A stretch of 64,000 bases of DNA from JBBQUN01 sp963717115 (lineage in GTDB: Bacteria > Actinomycetota > Acidimicrobiia > Acidimicrobiales > SZUA-35), in NCBI GenBank assembly GCA_963717115.1, contig CAVQVO010000017.1, positions 744,001-808,000 of the forward strand, given 5' to 3'. Below, one piece after another: positions 10,829-18,685 of the stretch; the stretch's first letter is position 1; each line of letters starts with the position of its first letter. The position numbers and the translations under genes were made by a program. Under the pieces are notes generated by a model. The model saw only the letters and a program-made list of their open reading frames with translations. It ran no database searches and was not told the DNA's origin.

Positions 10829-10889
10829 GCGTCGACCTTCGGGCATCGTGGCTTTACTCGCAGCCCGTCCTGGTCCACCATTCCCCGTG

Positions 10890-12629
10890 ATGATCGACCA
10901 CCTGAATGCCGCCCGTGACGCCTTGATGGCCGAAGGGTCACCCTTCGCCACCACCGAGATCGAGGTCCGGGGCATCCCGATGCGGGTCTTCTCGCAGGCC
11001 CCGCCGAACATGCGCACCGTGTGGGAGCTGGCCTCCTTCCACGGCGACAAGGACTACGTGGTCTTCGAAGACGAGCGGTACACCTTCGCCGAGATCGGCG
11101 CCCAGGTCCGTTCGCTGGCCGATCGCCTCCGCAACGAGTACGGGGTCGGCTCGGGTGACCGGGTGGCCGTCTCGATGCGCAACTATCCCGAATGGGTGGT
11201 CAGCTACTGGGCCACCGTCTCGGTCGGAGCCGCCCTGGTCGGCCTCAACGCCTGGTGGACCACGCCCGAGATGGAGTTCGGTCTGAAGGACAGCACGCCC
11301 AAGGTGTTGATCGTCGACGACGAGCGGCTCGAACGGGTCCTCCCGATCCTGGACTCGCTGCGGTCCGAGTTCCCGATGCACGTGATCTCGGTCCGCTCCG
11401 ACCGGGATCTGCCCGACGGCGTGAGCCGCTGGGCCGATGTGGTCGACGGTTCGACCGCGCCGTCGACGCTGCCCGACGCCGACATCGACCCCGATGACGA
11501 CGCCACCATCTTCTACACGTCGGGCACCACGGGCTTCCCGAAGGGCGCGCAGCTCACCCATCGGGGTTCGGTGCACAACCTGATGCACATCGCCTACATG
11601 CCCCGCTGGCTGGGGCTCGCCGTGGCCATGGAGGAGGGCAAGGCGGCCGAGTGGCAGGCCGAACAGACCGCCGAACAGCCCCCGCTGGTCTTCATGGGTC
11701 CCACCCCGCTCTTCCACGTGACGGCGTGCAACTGCATCATGCACCCGGCCACCCTCGTCGGGGCCAAGCTCGTCCTGATGTACAAGTGGGACGCCGCACG
11801 GGCGATCGAGCTCATCGAACGAGAAGGCGTCACCAACTTCTCGGGGGTGCCGACGATGAGCAGAGAGATGCTCCTGCATCCCGACTGGGCCACGCGCGAC
11901 ACCTCGACCCTGCTCGGCATGGGTGGGGGCGGTGCGCCCCTGCACCCCGATCTGGTCCACAAGATCGACCAGTCCCTCAAGCGCGAGAAGGCCAGCCCGT
12001 CGACCGGCTACGGCCTCACCGAGACGCATGGCATCGTGACCGCCAACTCGGCCCGCACCTATCTCGAGAAGCCCGAGTCGTGCGGTCCGCTGGTTCCCAC
12101 CCTCGACGCCAAGCTCGTCGACGACCTCGGCAACGACCTGCCCGCGGGGCCCGACACCGTCGGTCAACTCTGCGTTCGGGGTTCGGTCGTCATCAAGGGC
12201 TACCTCAACCGCCCCGAGGCCACGGCCGAGTCGATCCGCGACGGCTGGTTCAACACCGGCGACATCGCCCGCATCGACGCCGACGGATTCGTCTACATCG
12301 TCGACCGGGCCAAGGACATGGTGTTGCGCGGAGGCGAGAACGTCTACTGCTCCGAGGTCGAAACGGCGATCTACCAGCATCCCGCCGTCGCCGAAGCGGC
12401 GGTGTTCGGGGTCCCCGACGATCGACTCGGCGAGGACGTCGCCTGCGCCATCGTCGTCCGGCCGGGTCATCGACTCGACGAGGCCGAGCTGCGGGAGTAT
12501 CTCGCCCCGATGTTGGCGAAGCACAAGATCCCGGGTCAGGTCTGGTTCCGGACCGATCCGCTCCCGCAGAACGCGAACGGCAAGTTCTTGAAGCGCGAGC
12601 TGCGCGACGAGATCCTCGCCGGGAGCTGA
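10890..12629 (+). CDS. AMP-dependent acyl-CoA synthetase/ligase
   Basis: This 579-residue ANL enzyme activates a carboxylic acid as acyl-AMP and transfers it to CoA. The P-loop FYTSGTTGFPKGA lies near residue 210, the acyl/adenylate motif STGYGLTE near 372, and GWFNTGDIARIDADGF near 450. The hinge RAKDMVLRGGENVY and the C-terminal catalytic Lys in NANGKFLKREL are also present. Family members act on fatty, aromatic or steroid acids, and the substrate is open. The start at ATG 10890 is preferred over an in-frame 10848. The next gene starts 10 bases later, so an operon is likely. Confidence 0.92.
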   Translation: MIDHLNAARDALMAEGSPFATTEIEVRGIPMRVFSQAPPNMRTVWELASFHGDKDYVVFEDERYTFAEIGAQVRSLADRLRNEYGVGSGDRVAVSMRNYPEWVVSYWATVSVGAALVGLNAWWTTPEMEFGLKDSTPKVLIVDDERLERVLPILDSLRSEFPMHVISVRSDRDLPDGVSRWADVVDGSTAPSTLPDADIDPDDDATIFYTSGTTGFPKGAQLTHRGSVHNLMHIAYMPRWLGLAVAMEEGKAAEWQAEQTAEQPPLVFMGPTPLFHVTACNCIMHPATLVGAKLVLMYKWDAARAIELIEREGVTNFSGVPTMSREMLLHPDWATRDTSTLLGMGGGGAPLHPDLVHKIDQSLKREKASPSTGYGLTETHGIVTANSARTYLEKPESCGPLVPTLDAKLVDDLGNDLPAGPDTVGQLCVRGSVVIKGYLNRPEATAESIRDGWFNTGDIARIDADGFVYIVDRAKDMVLRGGENVYCSEVETAIYQHPAVAEAAVFGVPDDRLGEDVACAIVVRPGHRLDEAELREYLAPMLAKHKIPGQVWFRTDPLPQNANGKFLKRELRDEILAGS

Positions 12630-12639
12630 TCGGGCTCCG

Positions 12640-13527
12640 ATGTCGGTTCGCTCACTGGAGGACGCCCACCGAGTCGTCGATCTCGACGGAGACGTCCATC
12701 TCTGGGACTTCGGCGGCGACGGACCGCTGATCGTCCTGATCCACGGACTCGGCGGCTCCCGTTCGAACTGGGTCGGGGTCACCGACGCCTTCGCTCGCCA
12801 CGGTCGGGTCGTCGTGCCCGACCTCGTGGGATTCGGTGACACCCCGCCGCTCGGTCGGTCCAGCGAGGTCGATCACCAGGTCGAGCTGGTCGCCGGGCTC
12901 ATCACCCATCTCGACGTCGGACCCGCCATCGTCGTCGGGAACTCGATGGGGGGACTGATCGCCCTCCTGCTGGCCTCCCGTCATCCCGAGGTGGTCGACC
13001 GCGTCGTCCTCGTCTCGGCGGCGCTCCCGAACGCCGACATCCGGATCCGTCCGTCGGCCGCGGCCTGGTTGGGTCTCCCGCTGCTGCCCGGGCTCGGGCC
13101 GAAAGTGCTCGAGATCCTGGGTCAACGCCGGTCGCCCGAGCGGTCGGTCGCCGCCACGATGGGTCTCGTGCTCGCCGACCCGTCGCGCCTGGCCGCCGCC
13201 CACCGTGAGGTATTGGTCGAGTTCGCCCGGCGCCGATCCAAGATGCCCTGGGCGGCTCGGGCCTTCGCCGATGCCGCGCGCTCCATCGCCCGGATCCTGG
13301 TGTCGACCCGTCGGTTCGAACGGGCCGTGGGGCGGGTCACCGCCCCGGTGCTGATCCTGCAGGGCACCGCCGACGTCGTGGTTCGGCCTGCTTCGGCCCG
13401 TTGGTTGGCCGAGCGCCGTCCCGACTGGCCTCTCGAACTGATCGAGGGTGTCGGTCACTGCCCGCAGCTCGAGGTGCCCGATCGATTCTGTGCCGTCGTC
13501 TTCGAGTGGCTCGGCTGGGATCGCTGA
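12640..13527 (+). CDS. Alpha/beta hydrolase
   Basis: This 295-residue protein has the oxyanion motif HGLGGSRSNW near residue 32 and the nucleophile elbow VVGNSMGGL near 92 (Ser in GxSxG). The acid residue region is LQGTADVVV and the catalytic His is in GVGHCPQLE. It is a soluble esterase, lipase or C-C hydrolase of unknown substrate. Placed ten bases after the acyl-CoA ligase gene, it could release or process the same carboxylic acid. It converges on the phosphopantetheinyl transferase gene with only six bases between the stops. Confidence 0.9.
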   Translation: MSVRSLEDAHRVVDLDGDVHLWDFGGDGPLIVLIHGLGGSRSNWVGVTDAFARHGRVVVPDLVGFGDTPPLGRSSEVDHQVELVAGLITHLDVGPAIVVGNSMGGLIALLLASRHPEVVDRVVLVSAALPNADIRIRPSAAAWLGLPLLPGLGPKVLEILGQRRSPERSVAATMGLVLADPSRLAAAHREVLVEFARRRSKMPWAARAFADAARSIARILVSTRRFERAVGRVTAPVLILQGTADVVVRPASARWLAERRPDWPLELIEGVGHCPQLEVPDRFCAVVFEWLGWDR

Positions 13528-13533
13528 TCGCGC

Positions 13534-14232
13534 TCAGCCCGCACCGGGGGACCGGCGCACGACCACGGCCGCCACGATCCGATCGTCGACCACCGCCGAT
13601 CGCACGGAAACGGGTCCGTCGACCACACCCGTGAGTGGGCTCCCGGCGACCAGCCGCAGCCGGGTGCCGTCGGGGACGAGTTCGGCGTCGTGGAACCCCA
13701 ACCAGGCGCCCGTGAGCGCGAACTGGGCCTTGTAGAGCGCCTCCTTGGCGCTGAAGGCCAGCGCGACGAAGTGCTCGCGCTCGGCAGGCCGCAGGTCGTC
13801 GGCGAGGCGTCGCTCCCGGTCGGTGAGGATGCGTCGGGTGAGATCGGGGCTCACCCGCCCCAGGAGTTCGGTGTCGATCCCGAGACCGGTGCCGCCAGGA
13901 TCGGGGGCCAGAGCGGTGTAGGCGACGATCGATTCGAAGCGGCCCCGACGCTGGGTGTGCGTGATCGAGCCGATCAGTCCCGGGGGCCACCGGGGCTCCC
14001 GGGTCGGCCCCACCAGGACGGGCTCGGGCTCGCGATCGAGCAGGGTCATGGCATGGGCGGCCCCGATCCGGCCGGCGGCGAACGTCGCCCGCCGATGGCC
14101 CTGCATCGCCGACATCAGCGACTCCTCGGCGGGATGCGGGGGTGTCGACGACGGCTCGGGGCGAACCTCGACCACGATCACGCCAGGAATGTCGAAGAGT
14201 TCTTCGAGCGAGGTTGCGCGACGGACGGACAC
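13534..14232 (-). CDS. 4'-phosphopantetheinyl transferase (EntD/Sfp type)
   Basis: This 232-residue protein attaches phosphopantetheine from CoA to carrier proteins. The CoA/Mg region reads LGIDTELLGR (the D-x-E pair) and the signature helix AFSAKEALYKAQF matches the WxxKEAxxK motif. Upstream GSITHTQRRG matches the SxxH CoA-binding block. The best start is GTG 14232. The longer open frame to 14565 has no protein character. It is divergent from the pseudokinase gene with 80 bases between. No carrier-protein or polyketide gene is visible in the window. Confidence 0.88.
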   Translation of the reverse strand: MSVRRATSLEELFDIPGVIVVEVRPEPSSTPPHPAEESLMSAMQGHRRATFAAGRIGAAHAMTLLDREPEPVLVGPTREPRWPPGLIGSITHTQRRGRFESIVAYTALAPDPGGTGLGIDTELLGRVSPDLTRRILTDRERRLADDLRPAEREHFVALAFSAKEALYKAQFALTGAWLGFHDAELVPDGTRLRLVAGSPLTGVVDGPVSVRSAVVDDRIVAAVVVRRSPGAG

Positions 14233-14312
14233 GGGAGCAGTCTGCCTCGGGTCGGTCGCGGTCAGGGTCGACCGGTCACGATCGAGGCGCGAAGACGGCG
14301 GAAGGGTCGAAC

Positions 14313-16451
14313 ATGGCAGACGGTGACGGACGTCCGGTGGGGGCGTCCGACGACGAATGGATGGGCTTGAGGCGTCGCCGCGAGAGCCTGGGTCGCGCCC
14401 CGGGGGGCGAGCCCATCGAGGCCGAGGTGATCGAGGGACCGGCCACGAGCTGGGGTGCCGATCATCGGGTCCGGTTGCTCCGGACCGCCGGTGCCGAGGG
14501 ACTCGTGCCGACGATGGCGGTCGAACGGGTCGACGGGGTCCTCCAGGCCTACCAGCTCCCGGCACGGGGCGACCGGCTGTCCGATCTGTCCGACCAGACT
14601 CGGTTCACCCGCTGGCGGGAGCAGGCCGCCGTGGTCGAGGCGTCGGCCCGGGCCGTGCACGAGGGCCATCTGCTCGGGCTCCGCCACGGGGCCCTGAGCG
14701 AGGCGGAGATCCACATCGCCGGGCGTCGCCTGGCCGTCGCCGGGATGGGCCTGACCCGAGGAGCCCGCCTCCCCGACGATGCGGCCATCGTGGCCCCCGA
14801 GGTGCGGGCCGGAGCGGCGCCGACGCCTCGGTCCGACGTCTACAGCCTGGGCAAGGTCCTCGAGCGCGGCGTCGAAGGCGATCGGGCGGCCGTTCCGGCG
14901 GCGCTGGCGGCCGAGATCGCCACGGCGACCTCGCTCGATCCGGCTCGGCGCCATCCGACGACCCTCGCCCTGGCCGACGCGATCCGAGCCGCCGGTGGTC
15001 CGTCGCTGCCGACCTACGAGTTGGCGGCCCTCGGAACGTCGGACCGGGGCAAGGCGTTCGCCGCTGCGCTCGCCGGGGGCGCCGCCCTGGCGGCCACCGC
15101 TGTCGCCGACGCCGCTGCGGCCTCGGCCGCCACGGCTGCGGGGGACCCGTCCGGCGCCGGGTCCCCGACCACGTCGGCCGGGGCCTCGACGGGCACGGGC
15201 GACGCCGCTGCGGCCGGCGCTGCAGCACCGGGGCGGCGGGGCGCACTGCTGGCCGCTGCGGCGCTGGTGGCCGTGGCCGGTCTCGGCTTGTGGGCGGCCG
15301 GCCGCGACGGCTCGGGCGATGACGCGGGGATCGCGGCGACCTCGACCACCGAGATCACCGAGTCCACGGAGACCTCGTCGACAGGCGTCCTCACCACCGT
15401 GGCCCCGACCACGGTGCCCTCGAGCACGGTGGCCCCGACCACGGTGCCCTCGACCACGGTGGCGTCGAGCACGGTGGCCTCGACCACGGTGGCCTCGACC
15501 ACGGTGCCCTCGACCACGGTGCCTGCGACCACGGTGGCGTCGACCACGGTGCCTCGACCACGGTGCCTCGACCACGGTGCGTCGACCACGGTGCCTTCGA
15601 CCACGGTGGCCTCGACCACGGTGGCCCCGACCACGGTGGCGTCGACCACGGTGGCCCCGACCACGGTGCCGGTCCCGGCGGCCCAGGCCCAGACGGCGAC
15701 CGAGGCGGCGGCGGGCTACGAGATCCTCCATGCGCTCCCCGGTCCGGTCGCCGACGTGTATCTCGACGGCGAGCTCTCGGCGGCGGGATTCGCCCCGGGC
15801 ATGCTGGCCGGGCCCCTGGCGCTCACCGACGACGTGGCGGTGCTGTCGCTGTTCCCGGCCGTCGACGATCCGCCCGGCCTGGCTGCGGCGCGGGTCGAGA
15901 CGCCGATCCTCGAGGTGCCGCTCGGCCCGGTCCAGCCCGGAACGCTGGTCATCGCTCCCGATGGGGATCGAGCGGTGGCCGAATCGTTCCTCGACGACCT
16001 GTCGACGGTGCCGGCGGGCCAGGGCCGGCTCACGGTCGTGCCCCTGGCCGATGGCATCGGATCGATCTCGGTCGACGGTGCGCCGCTGGCCTCGCCCCCC
16101 GTACCCATCGTGGTGCCGGCCGGCCCCCACGAGATCGTGGTCTCGGGCCCGACCGGCGCACCGCTGCTCGCCGTCACGGTCGACGTCCCGGAGGGGGTGC
16201 TGACCACGGCCTTCATCCGGCCGACGGGGGGGACCGGCGCCCCGGGATCGGGCGACGAGCCGGTGGCCCTGGCCATTCGACGAGTCACGGGCCTGGTGTC
16301 GGCACCGATCGGGATCCCGAGCGGTGATGCCGGCCTGCTGGCCCGTCGAGGTCCCGACGGGCTCGGTCCGGCACTGGTCATGATGGCGCTCCTCGGGGCG
16401 GCCGGCATCACCATCCAGCGTCGCCGCGCCGTTCGTCCCGACCGACGCTGA
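14313..16451 (+). CDS. Pseudokinase - TM - Thr-rich repeat - DUF4397-like surface protein
   Basis: This 712-residue protein has an unusual layout. Residues about 60-235 look like a protein-kinase C-lobe: APEVRAG, then RSDVYSLGKVL, then DPARRHPTTLALADAI. The catalytic loop is replaced by LRHGALSEAEIHI (no HRD Asp) and the DFG position by AGMG, so it should be inactive. A linker rich in Ala/Gly/Thr leads to a membrane helix near 309-331. Residues 362-455 are a (T/S)TVx repeat, a likely extended and glycosylated stalk. The following AGYEILHALPGPVADVYLDGE fits a DUF4397 domain, and a second hydrophobic helix (about 684-702) with a QRRR tail ends the protein. The tail resembles a sorting signal, but no LPXTG motif was found. 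Sortase follows four bases later. Confidence 0.72.
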   Translation: MADGDGRPVGASDDEWMGLRRRRESLGRAPGGEPIEAEVIEGPATSWGADHRVRLLRTAGAEGLVPTMAVERVDGVLQAYQLPARGDRLSDLSDQTRFTRWREQAAVVEASARAVHEGHLLGLRHGALSEAEIHIAGRRLAVAGMGLTRGARLPDDAAIVAPEVRAGAAPTPRSDVYSLGKVLERGVEGDRAAVPAALAAEIATATSLDPARRHPTTLALADAIRAAGGPSLPTYELAALGTSDRGKAFAAALAGGAALAATAVADAAAASAATAAGDPSGAGSPTTSAGASTGTGDAAAAGAAAPGRRGALLAAAALVAVAGLGLWAAGRDGSGDDAGIAATSTTEITESTETSSTGVLTTVAPTTVPSSTVAPTTVPSTTVASSTVASTTVASTTVPSTTVPATTVASTTVPRPRCLDHGASTTVPSTTVASTTVAPTTVASTTVAPTTVPVPAAQAQTATEAAAGYEILHALPGPVADVYLDGELSAAGFAPGMLAGPLALTDDVAVLSLFPAVDDPPGLAAARVETPILEVPLGPVQPGTLVIAPDGDRAVAESFLDDLSTVPAGQGRLTVVPLADGIGSISVDGAPLASPPVPIVVPAGPHEIVVSGPTGAPLLAVTVDVPEGVLTTAFIRPTGGTGAPGSGDEPVALAIRRVTGLVSAPIGIPSGDAGLLARRGPDGLGPALVMMALLGAAGITIQRRRAVRPDRR
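15392..15670 (+). repeat. 15-bp coding tandem repeat (TTVxS stalk) with three 14-bp units
   Basis: About eighteen copies of a 15-base unit (consensus GTGGCCTCGACCACG) encode the Thr/Val/Ser/Pro stalk of the surface protein. Between 15549 and 15590 three consecutive units are 14 bases long. Together they lose three bases, so the reading frame is kept but the local peptide becomes PRPRCLDHGAS, including the only Cys and His in the stalk. Confidence 0.9.
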
Positions 16452-16455
16452 ACCG

Positions 16456-17160
16456 ATGCGTTCCACCCTCATCGTCCTCGCGGCCTCGTTGCTGTCGCTG
16501 CTGGGTCTGACCTCGCTCGGGCTGGGGGTCGCCGACGAGGCCATGGTCCGAGCACCGACGGCCACCGGCCCGGACCGGGATCCGGTCGTCGTCGACCCGG
16601 GCCGGATCGCGGTTCCGGTCGCATTCGTCGGCCCGGTGGCGCTCGTCGGACCCCGCCCGCCGGGAGCCCCACGGTTGCGCCTCGCCTCGACCGAGGACCC
16701 GGCCGCCACCCCGACGATCCAACCGGTTCCGACCCGGCTGCGGGTCGACGAGGTCGGGATCGACGCCCCGATCGTGGCCACCGGCGTCGACGGCTCGGGA
16801 GATCTCGACGTGCCGGGCCCCGACGACGTCGGCTGGTACGAACACGGACCCGTTCCCGGCGCAGACGGATCGGCCGTCCTGGCCGCACACGTCGATCTCG
16901 GAGGACGGGAGGCCGTCTTCTTCCGGCTCGACCGCGTCGATCCCGGCGACCACCTCGACGTCGACTTCGACGACGGCTCTCGTCGCCGCTTCGAGGTCGT
17001 CGAGAACGTGCTCTACGACAAGGCCGCGCTTCCGTCCGACACCCTGTTCCGACGAGGGGGCCCGCCCCTGCTGCGACTGATCACGTGCGGAGGACGCTAC
17101 GACCCGGCGAGCCATCACTATCTGGGGAATCGGGTCGTGACGGCGGTTCCCGTCGGCTGA
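16456..17160 (+). CDS. Sortase, class E/F-like
   Basis: This 234-residue protein has an N-terminal signal anchor (residues 5-25, LIVLAASLLSLLGLTSLGLG). The C-terminal sortase barrel carries the catalytic His in SAVLAAHVDLGG, the Cys in LRLITCGG and the Arg in YLGNRVV. The opening RVDEVGIDAPIVATGVDGSGDLDVP is typical of the actinobacterial class E/F group. Sortases cut C-terminal sorting signals and attach proteins to the cell surface. It starts at ATG 16456, four bases after the DUF4397-like protein, its obvious candidate substrate. Confidence 0.9.
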   Translation: MRSTLIVLAASLLSLLGLTSLGLGVADEAMVRAPTATGPDRDPVVVDPGRIAVPVAFVGPVALVGPRPPGAPRLRLASTEDPAATPTIQPVPTRLRVDEVGIDAPIVATGVDGSGDLDVPGPDDVGWYEHGPVPGADGSAVLAAHVDLGGREAVFFRLDRVDPGDHLDVDFDDGSRRRFEVVENVLYDKAALPSDTLFRRGGPPLLRLITCGGRYDPASHHYLGNRVVTAVPVG

Positions 17161-17197
17161 ACCCCCACGATCGGTCCGTCGTGTCGGGCCTCGGCGG

Positions 17198-17237
17198 CCG
17201 GCACGGCGCCACCTCGGTTCGATTCCTGGCGTGCCGG
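17198..17237. terminator. Inverted repeat after the sortase gene
   Basis: CCGGCACG at 17198-17205 pairs with CGTGCCGG at 17230-17237, and an inner CCA/TGG (17209-17211/17227-17229) can extend the stem past a small bulge. It lies in the 144-base gap between the sortase stop and the acyl-CoA dehydrogenase start. It could be a terminator or a leader hairpin; there is no T-tract. Confidence 0.35.
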
Positions 17238-17304
17238 GTGGCATGATCGACGGGCACGCTCCAGCAGCGGCACTCCGAGACCGTCGAACCAAGAAGAGGA
17301 CCGC

Positions 17305-18633
17305 ATGCCGGCAAACCCCTTGAACATGGATGACTTCGGTGGCGAGATGTACCAGCTCGCCATGTCCGCCGAGGCGCAGCCGCTCCTCGCCGCGGTGAAG
17401 AAGTTCATCGCCGAAGAAGTCGATCCGTGGACCCAGGAGTTCCACGAGCTCCAGGCGTCGGTGGACGACCCCTGGACCTATCACCCGAAGGCCCTCGAAC
17501 TGCTCGAGGCCGCCAAGGCCAAGGCCAAGTCGCAGGGGCTGTGGAACTTCTTCCTGCCCAACGCCGAGACCGGGGAAGGCCTGTCCAACCTCGATTACGC
17601 CTACATCGCCCAGGAACTCGGCAAGAACTCCTTGGCCTCGGAGTGCCTCAACTGCGCCGCCCCCGACACCGGCAACATGGAAGTGATCGAGCGCGTCGGC
17701 ACCCCCGAACAGAAGAAGCAGTGGCTCGAGCCCCTGCTGGCGGGCGAGATCCGTTCCTGCTTCGGCATGACCGAGCCCGAGGTCGCGTCGTCCGACGCCA
17801 AGAACGTGTCGACCATGGCCGTCCTCGACGGCGACGAGTGGGTGATCAACGGCGAGAAGTACTACATCTCCGGCGCCGGCGATCCTCGCTGCAAGATCAT
17901 GATCTGCATGGTGAAGACCAATCCCGACGCCGCACCGCACCTGCAGCAGTCACAGATCCTGGTCCCGATGGACTCGCCCGGGCTCACCATCGTCGGTCCC
18001 ATGCGGGTGTTCGGCAACGACGACGCCCCGCACGGCCACATGCACCTCAAGCTCGACGACGTGCGTGTGCCGAAGGAGAACATGCTCCTCGGTGAGGGCC
18101 GTGGCTTCGAGATCTCGCAGCTGCGTCTCGGCCCGGGCCGGATCCACCACTGCATGCGATCGATCGGTGCCGCCGAGCGAGCCCTCGAACTCATGGTCAC
18201 CCGCGGCCTGACCCGCAAGGCCTTCGGCAAGCCGCTCGTCCAGCTCGGCGGCAACCTCGAGATGATCGCCAAGGCCCGGATCGAGATCGAGGCCATGCGG
18301 CTCATGGTGCTGCGGGCCGCCAAGGCCATGGACCTGCTCGGCAACGCCGAAGCCCGGGTCTGGGTCTCGGCGGTGAAGGCGATGGTGCCCATCCGGGTGT
18401 GCCAGATCGTCGATCAGGCGATCCAGATGCACGGCGCCACCGGCGTGTCGCAGTGGACCCCGCTGCCGCAGATCTACCACTCGCAGCGCACCCTTCGCCT
18501 CGCCGACGGACCCGACGAGGTGCATTGGATGGTCGTGGGTCGCGCCGAAGTGGCCCGGTATCCCTCGCCCAAGGATCAGGCGATGGACCGCCGCGCCGAG
18601 AGCATCGGCGGCCTGGTGGCCGGTCCCGGGTGA
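17305..18633 (+). CDS. Acyl-CoA dehydrogenase, ACAD10/11-like
   Basis: This 442-residue flavoenzyme desaturates acyl-CoA. FGMTEPEVASSDAKNVST contains the FAD-binding TEP motif, and LTRKAFGKPL is the usual C-terminal helix signature. The C-terminus MHGATGVSQWTPLPQIYHSQRTLRLADGPDEVHW matches the ACAD10/11 subgroup, whose catalytic Glu falls in DGPDEVH. ACAD10/11 enzymes act on 4-hydroxy or phosphorylated acyl-CoAs in the systems studied; the substrate here is an inference. It starts at ATG 17305 with AAGAGGA upstream. A strong terminator follows the stop. Confidence 0.92.
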   Translation: MPANPLNMDDFGGEMYQLAMSAEAQPLLAAVKKFIAEEVDPWTQEFHELQASVDDPWTYHPKALELLEAAKAKAKSQGLWNFFLPNAETGEGLSNLDYAYIAQELGKNSLASECLNCAAPDTGNMEVIERVGTPEQKKQWLEPLLAGEIRSCFGMTEPEVASSDAKNVSTMAVLDGDEWVINGEKYYISGAGDPRCKIMICMVKTNPDAAPHLQQSQILVPMDSPGLTIVGPMRVFGNDDAPHGHMHLKLDDVRVPKENMLLGEGRGFEISQLRLGPGRIHHCMRSIGAAERALELMVTRGLTRKAFGKPLVQLGGNLEMIAKARIEIEAMRLMVLRAAKAMDLLGNAEARVWVSAVKAMVPIRVCQIVDQAIQMHGATGVSQWTPLPQIYHSQRTLRLADGPDEVHWMVVGRAEVARYPSPKDQAMDRRAESIGGLVAGPG

Positions 18634-18643
18634 TCGATCACGA

Positions 18644-18685
18644 GACGGGCCCGAGACCAGCGGTCTCGGGCCCGTCCCGCGTTTT
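18644..18685 (+). terminator. Intrinsic terminator of the acyl-CoA dehydrogenase gene
   Basis: GACGGGCCCGAGACC at 18644-18658 pairs perfectly with 18662-18676 around a three-base loop, and TTTT follows at 18682-18685. It sits 11 bases after the stop codon and separates two convergent genes. Confidence 0.88.

Noticed and set aside
14262..16781. An 839-codon minus-strand frame and several others under the DUF4397-like gene
   Set aside because: The sequence is Arg/Gly/His-rich with repeating RRHRGR units, a mirror of the Thr repeat; the plus-strand gene has real domains.
17217..17240. GGTTCGATTCC resembling a tRNA T-loop
   Set aside because: The flanking bases do not form a proper T-stem (C-T mismatch), and no D- or anticodon arms or acceptor stem can be drawn.
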